From the NCBI RefSeq assembly GCF_030684675.1, contig NZ_JAUXXZ010000043.1, positions 62,001 through 126,000 of the forward strand: 64,000 nucleotides of DNA, written 5' to 3'. This DNA comes from Daejeonella sp. (GTDB taxonomy: Bacteria; Bacteroidota; Bacteroidia; Sphingobacteriales; Sphingobacteriaceae). The notes under the pieces were generated by a model. That model did not search any database. It saw only the letters and a program-made list of their open reading frames with translations, and had not been told where the DNA came from. The position numbers and the translations under genes were made by a program. Positions 17,573-27,232 of this stretch are shown piece after piece (the stretch's first letter is position 1; each line of letters begins with the position of its first letter).

Positions 17573-20092
17573 ATGAAGAAAAATTTTATTTTGCTTCTCC
17601 TTTTAACAGGAATGCAATTGAATGGTTTTACACAAAAAATTCAATCCCCTTCCGAATTTCTGGGCTATAAGTTGGGAGAGCAGTTTACACCGCACTACCG
17701 GGTAGTCGAATATTATAAGTACCTGGCTTCTGTCTCAAAGAATATCAAATTGCAGGATTATGGTAAAACCAATGAAGGCCGTCCTTTGTTTCTTGCCTTT
17801 ATTGGTTCGGATTCAAATATTTCCCGTCTTGAGGAAATCCGTAGGAATAATATGAGCCTTACCGGAATAAAGGACGGCTTAAATACTTCAAAGCCCTTAG
17901 AAAGCCTAAAAGATCAGCCAGTATTGGTATGGTTTAGTTATAATGTTCATGGAAATGAATCTGTATCAACCGAGGCTTCATTACAAACCGTTTTTGATCT
18001 GCTTGATCCTGCAAATGCAAGAACAAAAGCATGGTTAAAGAATACCCTGGTCATTTTGGATCCCTGTTTAAACCCTGATGGAAGGGAACGTTATGTTAAT
18101 TTTTATAATCCGATAAAAAATGCAGTTCCTGATGCCCTTCCATTCGCCCGCGAGCATATGGAACCATGGCCGGGAGGTAGGGCCAATCATTATTATTTTG
18201 ATCTGAACCGCGATTGGGTATGGCAAAGTCAGGTTGAATCCCAGCAGCGGCTTGCAGTTTATAATAAATGGCTACCACAGGTTCATGTTGATTTTCACGA
18301 ACAGGGAATAAATAATCCATATTATTTTGCTCCGGCCGCAGAACCCTATCATCAGGATATCAGTAAATGGCAACGGGAGTTTCAAACTATCATTGGCAAG
18401 AATAATGCGCGCTACTTCGATATGAATGGATGGATGTATTTTACCCGTGAGAACTTTGATTTGCTTTATCCTTCTTATGGCGATACCTATCCGGTTTATA
18501 ACGGCTCTATAGGAATGACCTATGAGCAGGGAGGTTCAGGAAGAGCGGGACTCGCAGTAATTAATGCTGAAAGTGATACTTTGACCCTGAAAGACCGGAT
18601 CGACCATCATCATACCTCCGGACTTTCAACATTAGAAGCGGCTTCCCAACATGCTGAGCAAGCAATTGCAGAGTTCAGGAATTATTTTACATCGAGCAAA
18701 TCAAATCCTCCCGGAGATTATAAATCCTACATTATCAAGGGTGATAATACTGAAAAGATAAAATTTCTTGCTGCACTGCTTCAAAGGAATGGAATTGAAT
18801 TTGGCTTTGGGGTTTCGAAGGGGGCTCAGGGTTATAATTACTTCAATGGGAAATCAGAAAGCTTCAGGGTCGATAGAACAGATATGGTGCTTAGTGCCCA
18901 TCAGCCCAAATCGGTACTTCTGAAAGTTTTGTTTGAGCCAAATACTTTCGTTTCAGATTCGGCAACCTATGATATTACTGCATGGTCATTACCCTATGCT
19001 CATGGACTTCAGGCTTATGCCACCAGGGAATCCATCAAACCGGAAACTACCCTTATCCCGGAGAGTACTGTATCGGCTTCTACGGTTTCAAATCCTGTGG
19101 CCTATATCGCGAACTGGAATTCTATTGCAGATGTAAAGTTTCTGGCTGAATTGCTGAACAATAGTATCAAAGTAAGGTATTCTGAAATTCAATTCGAAAC
19201 TTCCGGAAGGCGCTTTAATGCAGGCTCCCTGATTATAACCAGAAACGGAAATAGCACAATTAATGGCGGATTTGAAAAGACGGTAAATGAAATTGCAAAA
19301 AAATCGGGCATTAGCCTTTTTGCAATCCCTACTGCATTTGTAGATAAGGGAGCAGATCTTGGATCGAGTAAAGTCCGTTTTATAAAGAAACCCAGGGTGG
19401 TAGTTGTAGGTGGAGAGTCTGTTTCTTCACTTTCTTTGGGTGAGATATGGCATTTCTTCGAACAGGAGATTGGATATCCTGTAACAGTGGTTAGGCCGCA
19501 GGATCTGAACATGATCAACTGGAACGAGTTTGATGTTCTCATTTACCCCGATGGTAATTATGCTGATATGGGAAATGAGAAAATGCTGCAATGGATTCGG
19601 GGTGGGGGTAAGCTTATTGCAATGAAAAATGCGGTGGCAGAACTTGCCGGCAAAAAGGGTTTTGATCTTAAAAACAAGGAAGATGCTAAAAAGGGAGATA
19701 AAGACATCTATGAAGACCTCAAAGCTTATGAACAAAGAGAAAGGGAGAATGTAAGCACAAATATCCCTGGAGCTATTTATAAAGTTGATTTGGATAATAC
19801 TCATCCATTGGGATTTGGTTTCCCAAATTTTTACTACACTTTAAAGCTCGATGATAAGGTTTATAAGTACCTCACTGGTGGATGGAATGTAGGCGTAATA
19901 AAAAAGGAGAATTACGTTACTGGTTTTGTAGGAGTACAGGCAAAGAAGAAATTAACCGATGGTCTTATTTTTGGGGTGCAGGAAATGGGCAATGGTTCAG
20001 TTGTTTATTTAGCTGATGATCCTTTATTCAGGGCTTTTTGGGAAAACGGTAAATTATTATTCAGTAATGCCGTATTTATGGTAGGGCATTAA
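17573..20092 (+). CDS. M14-family zinc carboxypeptidase, secreted
   Basis: The 839-residue protein has a signal peptide (1-20). The M14 catalytic domain spans about 40-340: the HxxE zinc pair is H126 and E129 (NVHGNESVS), the third ligand is probably H242 (HVDFHEQ) and the catalytic Glu probably E318 (MTYEQGG). The LNPDGRERYVN and Tyr/Asn-rich segments are usual in Bacteroidota M14 proteins. A C-terminal part with a GATase1-like fold (FDVLIYPDG, RGGGKLIAMKN) is also common in this family. It probably trims peptides in the periplasm or outside. It ends in a strong terminator. Confidence 0.9.
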   Translation: MKKNFILLLLLTGMQLNGFTQKIQSPSEFLGYKLGEQFTPHYRVVEYYKYLASVSKNIKLQDYGKTNEGRPLFLAFIGSDSNISRLEEIRRNNMSLTGIKDGLNTSKPLESLKDQPVLVWFSYNVHGNESVSTEASLQTVFDLLDPANARTKAWLKNTLVILDPCLNPDGRERYVNFYNPIKNAVPDALPFAREHMEPWPGGRANHYYFDLNRDWVWQSQVESQQRLAVYNKWLPQVHVDFHEQGINNPYYFAPAAEPYHQDISKWQREFQTIIGKNNARYFDMNGWMYFTRENFDLLYPSYGDTYPVYNGSIGMTYEQGGSGRAGLAVINAESDTLTLKDRIDHHHTSGLSTLEAASQHAEQAIAEFRNYFTSSKSNPPGDYKSYIIKGDNTEKIKFLAALLQRNGIEFGFGVSKGAQGYNYFNGKSESFRVDRTDMVLSAHQPKSVLLKVLFEPNTFVSDSATYDITAWSLPYAHGLQAYATRESIKPETTLIPESTVSASTVSNPVAYIANWNSIADVKFLAELLNNSIKVRYSEIQFETSGRRFNAGSLIITRNGNSTINGGFEKTVNEIAKKSGISLFAIPTAFVDKGADLGSSKVRFIKKPRVVVVGGESVSSLSLGEIWHFFEQEIGYPVTVVRPQDLNMINWNEFDVLIYPDGNYADMGNEKMLQWIRGGGKLIAMKNAVAELAGKKGFDLKNKEDAKKGDKDIYEDLKAYEQRERENVSTNIPGAIYKVDLDNTHPLGFGFPNFYYTLKLDDKVYKYLTGGWNVGVIKKENYVTGFVGVQAKKKLTDGLIFGVQEMGNGSVVYLADDPLFRAFWENGKLLFSNAVFMVGH

Positions 20093-20132
20093 AAGGCTCC
20101 AACCCCGGCCCGTGCCGGGGTTGGAGCCTTTT
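20091..20132. terminator. Bidirectional intrinsic terminator between the M14 gene and pspC
   Basis: A perfect 19-bp stem (20091-20109 with 20114-20132) closes a 4-base loop. It is GC-rich at the tip and has A-run and T-run edges on both sides. It overlaps the TAA stop of the M14 gene (20090-20092) and the TAA stop of the convergent pspC gene (20131-20133), so one structure ends both transcripts. Confidence 0.92.
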
Positions 20133-21726
20133 AAAATTGTTCTTCCGGTTCAGGCGTATTTCTTTTTTGATTATATAAGCTGTCGTTTTTGCATTTTAAA
20201 CCGTTAGCTGTCATAATCCACTCTGAAAGAAAATCATTTTTTGCATTTTGAGGCTGACAATCCCAGAGACTATAGTCTTCAAGATATCTGTTTAGAGTAC
20301 CCTCAATAAAAAGTGTGGTATTTTCAGGAATCCGGAGAATAAGATGAACATTTTGGTCGCGCCATAATTCGCCTTTTTGAAGATGGGTATTTCCGTCAAA
20401 TAATATCAGGGAGTCTGTTTGGATATACCGATGTTTCGCACGTTGCGCATTGGACAAGGCTGTTTCAAAATCCGGGCCCTTGGCGCTGAATTCCTGAATC
20501 AATATTGGAGTGCTTATATCTGCTTTTACAATTTTCAGACTTACATTTCTTGGTAAGTTAAACTCCCCTCTCCTGGTGTTCATTATAATACGGCCTTTAA
20601 AATCATTAGGGTCTATGTTATAATCCATACTATCTTCTTTTGTAAGATATTGTATGGGATTTAATTTAAGATAAAATGTTTTTGATGGCTTTAAATTCGA
20701 TTTTATGGAGTATTGTGCTTCTTCATTAAATTCTGAACCTATCTTAGAGACATGGTATACTCCAATTCCTAATGCTGCCAGCCAAATGATTAGCATTCCG
20801 AAGTAAACACCTTTTGAAACTTCAAAATGGGCAAATAATACCCTGATTGCAAATACAACAAGTGCGGTAATCGGAATAAATAGCAGGGTAAATGCAGAGA
20901 GGGTCAGAATAGATTTATATCCAGGGTTTACTACATTAAAAGGAAAGGTGTTTAGCTGGTTACCGTTCCAATAGCCCAGAAAAGTAATCAGACCAATTCC
21001 CATAACAAATAAGCCGCTTACTCCGGCTAGTATGATAATGGCGCCAATAATTTTTATGAAGAGCATTCCAGCTTTGCCAATAAACTTACCCAATTGGTGA
21101 ATTGCCGGTTTCGCTTCTTTACGCGCGGTTTTAAGTCCGCTTTTTAAGCTTTCAATCTCCTCATCAAAGTTCTTTTTGAAATTCTGGATATTAATGGGTT
21201 CCCCTTTCATGGCCATTTTATCCACCCTGCTTCTGGCCTTTGGGATAACCAGCCATAAAATTATATATACTGGAATACCTATTCCCATAAATAAAGTGAT
21301 GATTGCAATCAGCCTGATCCATCTCGGCTCCACACCGAAATAGTGGCCAATACCTGCACATACACCACTAATTATACTGTCTTCAGTATCTCTGAATAAT
21401 TTCTTTTCTGTTTTAAAGGCGCCGGTTGACAGGCGGATCGTTGGATCCTCATCATCGATATCGATATTGAAATCATCAACAGTTCCCATTTTTTCTGTTA
21501 CATATTCAACATCTTCGACAATGATTACCTGTTTATGGTCCTGTTTCAGCTTTTCGCTGAACATTTCTGCCAGTCGGTTTTCAATATCTGTGACAATCTC
21601 TTCACTATCGGCGGAATAAGCAAAGTGCCTTTTTACACCAGTCATATAAGTCCTCAGCACTTCATATGCATCTTCCTCGATATGGAAAACAATCCCATTA
21701 ATATTGATTATAATAGTTTTATTCAT
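20131..21726 (-). CDS. PspC domain membrane protein
   Basis: This 531-residue protein starts with a small alpha/beta domain (1-95) typical of Bacteroidota PspC-like proteins. The PspC domain spans about 108-165 (LFRDTEDSIISGVCAGIGHYFGV, then RLIAIITLFMGIGIPVYIILWLVIP as one membrane segment). Three further hydrophobic segments lie between about 215 and 330, and a soluble C-terminal region follows. PspC proteins are linked to envelope stress in other phyla. The gene follows the padR regulator by 21 bases, and such padR-pspC pairs are common. Repression of the pair by PadR is inferred from this layout. Confidence 0.88.
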   Translation of the reverse strand: MNKTIIININGIVFHIEEDAYEVLRTYMTGVKRHFAYSADSEEIVTDIENRLAEMFSEKLKQDHKQVIIVEDVEYVTEKMGTVDDFNIDIDDEDPTIRLSTGAFKTEKKLFRDTEDSIISGVCAGIGHYFGVEPRWIRLIAIITLFMGIGIPVYIILWLVIPKARSRVDKMAMKGEPINIQNFKKNFDEEIESLKSGLKTARKEAKPAIHQLGKFIGKAGMLFIKIIGAIIILAGVSGLFVMGIGLITFLGYWNGNQLNTFPFNVVNPGYKSILTLSAFTLLFIPITALVVFAIRVLFAHFEVSKGVYFGMLIIWLAALGIGVYHVSKIGSEFNEEAQYSIKSNLKPSKTFYLKLNPIQYLTKEDSMDYNIDPNDFKGRIIMNTRRGEFNLPRNVSLKIVKADISTPILIQEFSAKGPDFETALSNAQRAKHRYIQTDSLILFDGNTHLQKGELWRDQNVHLILRIPENTTLFIEGTLNRYLEDYSLWDCQPQNAKNDFLSEWIMTANGLKCKNDSLYNQKRNTPEPEEQF

Positions 21727-21747
21727 GGCCTTAATTTTAGCAATTTT

Positions 21748-22140
21748 TTATGATTTTTCTTTAATGGGTTCTATAATTCTATCGTTTAATGATACTTCCA
21801 CTGCGTATGATAATTCTATCCAGGTTGTATCCAGACGCTTTAACACTTCATATCCTGCAGGCGACAAAGTGTAATATTTTCTTGGAGGGCCTGATGTTGA
21901 CTCCTGCCAGTTATAGATTAACAGTCCGTTATTCTTTAATCGCGTTAAAAGGGGGTATATAGTACCCTCTACGACAATTAGGCGGGCTTTTGTTAGCTCA
22001 GAGATGATGTCTGATGCATAAATCTCCCCTCGGGAGATTATTGAAAGGATACAATATTCAAGTATTCCTTTCCGCATCTGAGTTTGGGTATTTTCCACTA
22101 TCATATAACAAAGATATATGCTTTGATTGGTAATATGCAA
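21748..22140 (-). CDS. PadR-family transcriptional regulator
   Basis: PadR regulators are winged-helix repressors. The segment MRKGILEYCILSIIS...EIYASDIISEL...VVEGTIYPLLTRLKNNGLL...SGPPRKYYTLSPAG is the family signature (about residues 22-100). The frame opens at 22140, but a -7 promoter element (22109-22116) lies inside this extension. The ATG at 22104 (MIVENTQTQMRK) is therefore the likely start, which makes the real gene 21748-22104 (118 residues) with almost no leader. A 42-bp palindrome 61 bases upstream of that ATG (22165-22206) is a candidate autoregulatory operator. Confidence 0.93.
   Translation of the reverse strand: MHITNQSIYLCYMIVENTQTQMRKGILEYCILSIISRGEIYASDIISELTKARLIVVEGTIYPLLTRLKNNGLLIYNWQESTSGPPRKYYTLSPAGYEVLKRLDTTWIELSYAVEVSLNDRIIEPIKEKS
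22109..22116 (-). promoter_or_regulatory. Bacteroidota -7 promoter element for padR-pspC
   Basis: The minus strand reads TATCTTTG, an exact match to TAnnTTTG. A TTG at 22138-22140, 21 bases upstream on that strand, can serve as the -33 core. The predicted transcription start falls about at the ATG at 22104, so the mRNA may be leaderless. Confidence 0.55.
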
Positions 22141-22164
22141 TACATAGTAGTAAAATAATTATCA

Positions 22165-22206
22165 ATGTATATATAATTGTTACAATTGTAAGAATTATAT
22201 ATACAT
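22165..22206. promoter_or_regulatory. 42-bp near-perfect palindrome, candidate PadR operator
   Basis: Two 14-base arms (ATGTATATATAATT at 22165-22178 and its exact complement at 22193-22206) flank a perfect 12-base palindrome, TTACAATTGTAA (22180-22191). Only one base pair in the whole 42 bp is unpaired (G opposite G at 22179/22192). The ends ATGT and ACAT match the half sites reported for PadR-family operators. It lies between divergent padR and susC and has no T-tract, so an operator fits better than a terminator. Confidence 0.6.
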
Positions 22207-22517
22207 CTTTTTTAAATTTAAGATGGGTAAATCATGCAGGTTTTGAAATCGGCCAGCCTCAATATTAGAATCTTAATTAAACCACATTATGTTCTGTATC
22301 TTCAATTTATAGATTACATTTCACAATGCAAGCATACTATTTTTAACATATTTTAACTTTAAATTAAAAATTAATTAGTTGAATATCAGTGATTTATAAA
22401 TTTTACATAAAAATAACAATAAATATATTTTGTCGTAACAAATATGTTGCTCAAATTTGACTTTTAAGTAACCAACTTTAATCAATCCTCATTTAAACAA
22501 TTCTAAACCAATTAAGT
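22207..22517. other. AT-rich intergenic region upstream of susC
   Basis: About 310 bases of very AT-rich DNA lie between the padR palindrome and the susC ATG. No open frame is convincing. A susC promoter must be here, but I found no exact TAnnTTTG match; the closest is the TATATTTTG at about 22427-22435. No sigma/anti-sigma genes flank the region. Confidence 0.5.
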
Positions 22518-25500
22518 ATGAAAAAACTTCTACAAAGTTTGTTCCTGCTGCTATTTATAGCTTTTCAGGCTGTAGCACAGGAACGCACTGTGACAGGAAC
22601 AGTAACCGATAAAACGGATGGATTACCCTTACCGGGAGTTAGTGTCAAAGTTAAAGGCACTAATATCGGCACCTCAACAGGTGGCGATGGTAGATTTAGC
22701 GTGCGTGTCCCACAAGGAAGCACCACACTTGTATTAACATATATTGGCTATGCAACTCAGGAAGCTTCTATAGGTTCAAGTGGTGTAGTCAATGTTCAGT
22801 TAACAACTGATGCAAAACAATTATCTGAAGTAATTGTAACCGGTGTTGCTGGCGCAACAACAAAAGAAAAGTTAACAGTATCCGTTACCAAAGTAAGCGA
22901 AGAAAGACTTAATGCAGTAACCGGAACATCACTGGCTGGTGCTCTTTCAGGTAAAGTTGCAGGTATCAAGGCAAGTGGATCAAGCGGTGCTCCGGGTACT
23001 TCTGTTGATATCCAATTAAGAGCAGATAATAACCTGAACAATGTAGGATCAGGACCACTTATCCTTGTTGACGGTGTAATCTACACTGGCTCTCTTGCTG
23101 ATATCAATGCTGATGACGTTTCATCTATGGAAGTAGTGAAAGGTGCAGCAGCATCAGCACTGTATGGTTCAAGAGCTGGTAATGGAGTAATTGCAGTTAC
23201 CACTAAGAGAGGTAGCAGCATTGCATTAAATACTGTTAAAGTAAATGTCCGGAATGAAGTAGGTATGCAGGAAATTGCAAGAACCCTGGATCTTTCTACT
23301 CATCATCCATTTGCGCTTGCTGCTGATTATCAGCAGTTTGCAGGTACATTTACTAAATACCAGGGTGTTACTTATCCTGCCGGATACCGTGATGCTGGAT
23401 TTAGTCCTCTGATTTCAGGTAACAGGGTGCCAAAAGCTGACCACTACATGGACAATCCTTATGGTGTTACACGTAATCAGCAAAATGATTTCTTCAATAC
23501 AGGAATCAATTATGCAAATTTCGTGTCTATGACCTCCCGGACAGAGAAGACCGGTGTTTACGCATCTTTTGAGAATAACTCTCAGCAAGGTGTTATCGAG
23601 ATGACCGATGGTTATAAAAGACAGAATTTCCGTTTTAATGTGGATCAGCAGATTGCCCCATGGTTAAAGTTTAGTACTTCCAATTTATTGGTTAACACCA
23701 ATACTGAATATCCCGGATCTAGTGGTAACATTTTCTTCAACGTTGCATTGGCAGAGCCAGATGTTAACATGAAGCAGTTTAATCCGGATGGTCAACCATA
23801 CTATTTACGTATGAATCACTGGAGTGGTGAAACTGTAAACCCGTTATACCCACTTTACAAAGTGCAGAGAAGCGATAAAAAATTCAACTGGATTGGAAAC
23901 TTCGCTTTAAATGCCAGAGTAACTTCATGGGCTAACTTTGACGTAAGCCATTCAATTGAAAGAAGTAATTACCGTTTCCGTAACTACAGTCCGAAAGATA
24001 CCTGGACTCCAACAGGAGGTACAGCAGCAACCAATGGTATGTCATATACAAACGGAAGTTTGCAGGATTACTCCGATGCTGGAAACAGTCAGAACACCCA
24101 GGCTACCTTAAATATGGTTAAGGATTTAGGAGATCTTACTGTAAGAGGAAAATTGTCTTACTTATATGAAAACAGGAGATACGAAAATTATCAGGTTTTA
24201 TCTTCGCAATTAGGTGTTGCCGGCATTCCTACCTACGACAATTTTGCTGTAATAAACGATGCAGGTTCACTTAATGAAACAGAAAGAGCACAAAACTATT
24301 TTGCGATCTTAGGTCTGGATTATAAGGATAAATTATTGTTCGATGGTATGTACCGTTATGATGGTTCCTCATTATTCGGGTCTGCTGAAAGGTGGAATCC
24401 TTATTTCAGACTTTCCGGAGCTTATCGTATTTCTGAAGATGTTAAGATTCCTGGAATCGACGAGTTAAAGATCAGAGCGGCCTACGGAACTGCCGGTATT
24501 CGTCCGGGTTTCTCATGGCAATATGAAACATTTACTCTGAACAATGGATCAGCATCAGCTGTACAAAGAGGAAATCAAAATTTAAAGCCATCTAAAACAG
24601 CAGAAACTGAGATTGGCTTGAATGTGGATTTCTTGAAGAAATTCACTTTTGAAGCTGTATATGCTCAGTCTACAACAGATGATCAATTCCTGAACGTTCC
24701 GCTTTTAGGATTCCTGAATAATGGTTTTACCAGACAATTCCGTAATGCGGGATCTGTTGATAGCAAAACCTTAGAATTTAGCCTTGGTGCTAACTGGGTG
24801 AATAAGAAGGATTTCTCATGGAGTTCAAACATCGTTTTCTCAAGAATCAGACAAAAGATCACTGATCTGCCTATTTCTCCTTATGTATTTGGAGATACCG
24901 ATGGTGGAGGTCAGCAAATGTTCTATATCGCAGGTAATGAAACATACGGTTCAATGTATGGACATACCTGGGTTAAGAGTCTGGATCAAATGAGCAAACA
25001 ACTTCCTGCCGGAAAAACTATTGCTGATTATGAGATTAACTCTGCTGGTTATGTTATTGCAAAAGGAACCCAGGGAAAAACTACTGAGAAAGCAATTAAG
25101 CAGTTGGACGATAAAGGTGCAATTTTGTTTGGAAAGATTGGAGATGGTAATGCAGATTTTAACATGGGATTTGCAAATACACTTAATTTCAAACGTGCGA
25201 CTTTCTATTTCTTACTTGACCTTAAGAAAGGAGGAGATATTTACAATGCAAAAGGACAATGGTTAACCAGAGACCTTAGAAATCCTGAAATGGACATGAG
25301 TGGTGTAGCTCAGGCAGATAAAAAAGCCTACGATTACTTCCTGAATTTCTATGATGTTAACACACCGAACAGCTATTGGGTTGAAGATGGAACATATCTA
25401 AAACTAAGAGAAGTTGCATTAGGTTATACTTTCCCGCTGAAAAGCTTAAATGTATTTGGTGGAGTTGTTAAGAGCATCACTGCAAAAGTTGTAGGACGTA

Positions 25501-25628
25501 ACCTGCTCACCTTTACCGGTTACAGCGGATATGATCCTGAAGTTGGAACTTTAAGACAGCCATATGATGGTACCTATAAATATCCTAACTTTAGAAACTA
25601 TGCGTTCTCACTTTCAATGGATTTTTAA
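22518..25628 (+). CDS. SusC/RagA-family TonB-linked outer-membrane transporter
   Basis: SusC-like proteins are large TonB-dependent barrels that import oligomers captured by a SusD lipoprotein. The 1036 residues have a signal peptide ending AVAQ (1-20), a CarboxypepD_reg_2 domain (about 22-100: TVTGTVTDKTDGLPLPGVSV), and a plug with LILVDGVIY and VVKGAAASALYGSRAGNGVIAVTT (about 105-235). The barrel reaches a C-terminal YAFSLSMDF strand that ends in Phe as expected. The partner susD begins 24 bases later. No glycosidase, peptidase or sigma factor gene is adjacent, so the substrate is open. Confidence 0.96.
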   Translation: MKKLLQSLFLLLFIAFQAVAQERTVTGTVTDKTDGLPLPGVSVKVKGTNIGTSTGGDGRFSVRVPQGSTTLVLTYIGYATQEASIGSSGVVNVQLTTDAKQLSEVIVTGVAGATTKEKLTVSVTKVSEERLNAVTGTSLAGALSGKVAGIKASGSSGAPGTSVDIQLRADNNLNNVGSGPLILVDGVIYTGSLADINADDVSSMEVVKGAAASALYGSRAGNGVIAVTTKRGSSIALNTVKVNVRNEVGMQEIARTLDLSTHHPFALAADYQQFAGTFTKYQGVTYPAGYRDAGFSPLISGNRVPKADHYMDNPYGVTRNQQNDFFNTGINYANFVSMTSRTEKTGVYASFENNSQQGVIEMTDGYKRQNFRFNVDQQIAPWLKFSTSNLLVNTNTEYPGSSGNIFFNVALAEPDVNMKQFNPDGQPYYLRMNHWSGETVNPLYPLYKVQRSDKKFNWIGNFALNARVTSWANFDVSHSIERSNYRFRNYSPKDTWTPTGGTAATNGMSYTNGSLQDYSDAGNSQNTQATLNMVKDLGDLTVRGKLSYLYENRRYENYQVLSSQLGVAGIPTYDNFAVINDAGSLNETERAQNYFAILGLDYKDKLLFDGMYRYDGSSLFGSAERWNPYFRLSGAYRISEDVKIPGIDELKIRAAYGTAGIRPGFSWQYETFTLNNGSASAVQRGNQNLKPSKTAETEIGLNVDFLKKFTFEAVYAQSTTDDQFLNVPLLGFLNNGFTRQFRNAGSVDSKTLEFSLGANWVNKKDFSWSSNIVFSRIRQKITDLPISPYVFGDTDGGGQQMFYIAGNETYGSMYGHTWVKSLDQMSKQLPAGKTIADYEINSAGYVIAKGTQGKTTEKAIKQLDDKGAILFGKIGDGNADFNMGFANTLNFKRATFYFLLDLKKGGDIYNAKGQWLTRDLRNPEMDMSGVAQADKKAYDYFLNFYDVNTPNSYWVEDGTYLKLREVALGYTFPLKSLNVFGGVVKSITAKVVGRNLLTFTGYSGYDPEVGTLRQPYDGTYKYPNFRNYAFSLSMDF

Positions 25629-25652
25629 GATATTAGACTAAAAAAGACAATT

Positions 25653-27149
25653 ATGAAAAAATATAAATTTATATACGCAATTGCACTTTCGCTCTTTCTG
25701 GTGCAAGGTTGTAAAAAGGACCTGCTTCAGGTAGAAAATGAAAATCAACCCGATTTTGATAAAGTTTTCTCTAATGGAGAAGCCCTTCAAAATTTAGCTT
25801 CTGGTTTGTACGTTACCATTTATAATGGAGAGCATGGTGCCAGTAGTATTCAGCCTATGTTGGCTACCGCTTCAGATAATATTTCTTGTTCATGGGGTAA
25901 CTTTGGTATGAGGGATATGTCGTGGGAGCCGCGTAATTTTGCATGGAACAATGCTCCTTCATATGCTTATAATGCTTCCACTCTAAACCTTTGGAACAGA
26001 ATGTACTCATCAATAAATACGGCTTCTGACGTGCTAAAAGCAATGGGAACCGGTGTTAATGTTGGTGTTGCAGGCGCTAATAACGCCAGAACTAAAGCCT
26101 TTTGCAGATTTGCACAGGGTGTTGGTTACGGTAACTTAGCCCTTGTTTTTGATAAGGCTTTTATAGTTGATGAGAAGACAACTGTGGCGGGTGCTACGCT
26201 AGAGTCTGCATCAGCCTATACCGCAGTTGCAGCAGCAGCATTAGTATATCTGGATGAGGCAGCGGCTCTGGCTACTGCAAATACCTTTACTATTCCTAAA
26301 GATTGGTTGGGTGCTGACAAGGATTATTCAGCTGCAGAGTTTAAGAAGCTGGTAAACACTTATGCAGCAAGATTTATGGCATATACCCCAAGAAATAAAG
26401 CTCAATTAGCTGCTGTGAACTGGGCAAAAGTTAAAACTTATGCTGACGGTGGTCTGACATCTGATTTTGTTGTTATGCAGGATGGATATGCTAAATGGTA
26501 TGATGAAGCAGGTGATTATCTTGTTTACCAGGGATGGGGTGTTACTGACAATTATGTTGTGAACATGATGGATCCGTCAAAACCTAAACACTGGACTGAC
26601 GTATCTACCTTCCCTTACCCTACCCGTTCAACTGATCCTGCTGATAAGCGTATATTCTCTGATTTTGAGTATGTTGCATCTCAGTGGTTCCAAGCAGCCA
26701 GAGGTTATTACCACTATTCTCCTTACAGAAATAAGAGGTATGATGATATGTATGTTGCAGCTGTTGGACCAAAACCACAGATAATGAAAGCTGAGAATGA
26801 TATGCTTAAAGCTGAGGCTAGAGCCTATACTGCTGACTTATCAGGAGCGGCCACAATTATCAATGCCAGCACCCGTAAAACCCGTGGTCAAATGGCTGAT
26901 GTTGCTGCAGTTTCTGCTGATGTGATTCAGGCTATTCATCATGAGCGTCATGTTGAAATGTATACAACTGGTTTCGGACTTCAATTCTTCGAAATGAGAA
27001 AATTAGACCTCTTGCAAAAGGGTACTCCATTACACTTCCCAATTCCTGCAAAAACTCAGGAAACAATGGGTCTGGCTCTTCCTTTCTATACTTTCGGAAC
27101 TGAAGCTAAAGGTGATGGTACAAACACTTCAAACAAGGGTTGGAGATAA
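25653..27149 (+). CDS. SusD/RagB-family nutrient-binding outer-membrane lipoprotein
   Basis: This is the surface lipoprotein partner of the preceding SusC. The lipobox has Cys at 20 (LVQGC), followed by KKDLLQVENENQPD, typical of the family. The 498 residues contain the TPR-like helical scaffold, a CRFAQGVGYGNLALVFD segment and a C-terminal EMYTTGFGLQFFEMRKLDLLQKGT motif, as in the RagB/SusD superfamily. It forms a two-gene operon that ends in a strong terminator. Confidence 0.94.
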   Translation: MKKYKFIYAIALSLFLVQGCKKDLLQVENENQPDFDKVFSNGEALQNLASGLYVTIYNGEHGASSIQPMLATASDNISCSWGNFGMRDMSWEPRNFAWNNAPSYAYNASTLNLWNRMYSSINTASDVLKAMGTGVNVGVAGANNARTKAFCRFAQGVGYGNLALVFDKAFIVDEKTTVAGATLESASAYTAVAAAALVYLDEAAALATANTFTIPKDWLGADKDYSAAEFKKLVNTYAARFMAYTPRNKAQLAAVNWAKVKTYADGGLTSDFVVMQDGYAKWYDEAGDYLVYQGWGVTDNYVVNMMDPSKPKHWTDVSTFPYPTRSTDPADKRIFSDFEYVASQWFQAARGYYHYSPYRNKRYDDMYVAAVGPKPQIMKAENDMLKAEARAYTADLSGAATIINASTRKTRGQMADVAAVSADVIQAIHHERHVEMYTTGFGLQFFEMRKLDLLQKGTPLHFPIPAKTQETMGLALPFYTFGTEAKGDGTNTSNKGWR

Positions 27150-27165
27150 TAATTAACTCCATATC

Positions 27166-27210
27166 TTATAAACAGAAAAAGCGGATAATATCCGCTTTTT
27201 CTGTTTATAA
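27166..27210. terminator. Bidirectional terminator between susD and doxX
   Basis: Perfect 22-base arms (27166-27187 and 27189-27210) form a stem with a GCGGATA tip and A5/T5 runs within the arms. It lies 17 bases after the susD stop and 22 bases after the stop of the convergent doxX gene, so it can serve both. Confidence 0.9.
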
Positions 27211-27232
27211 TTATTTGTCTTGCAGAAATTAT

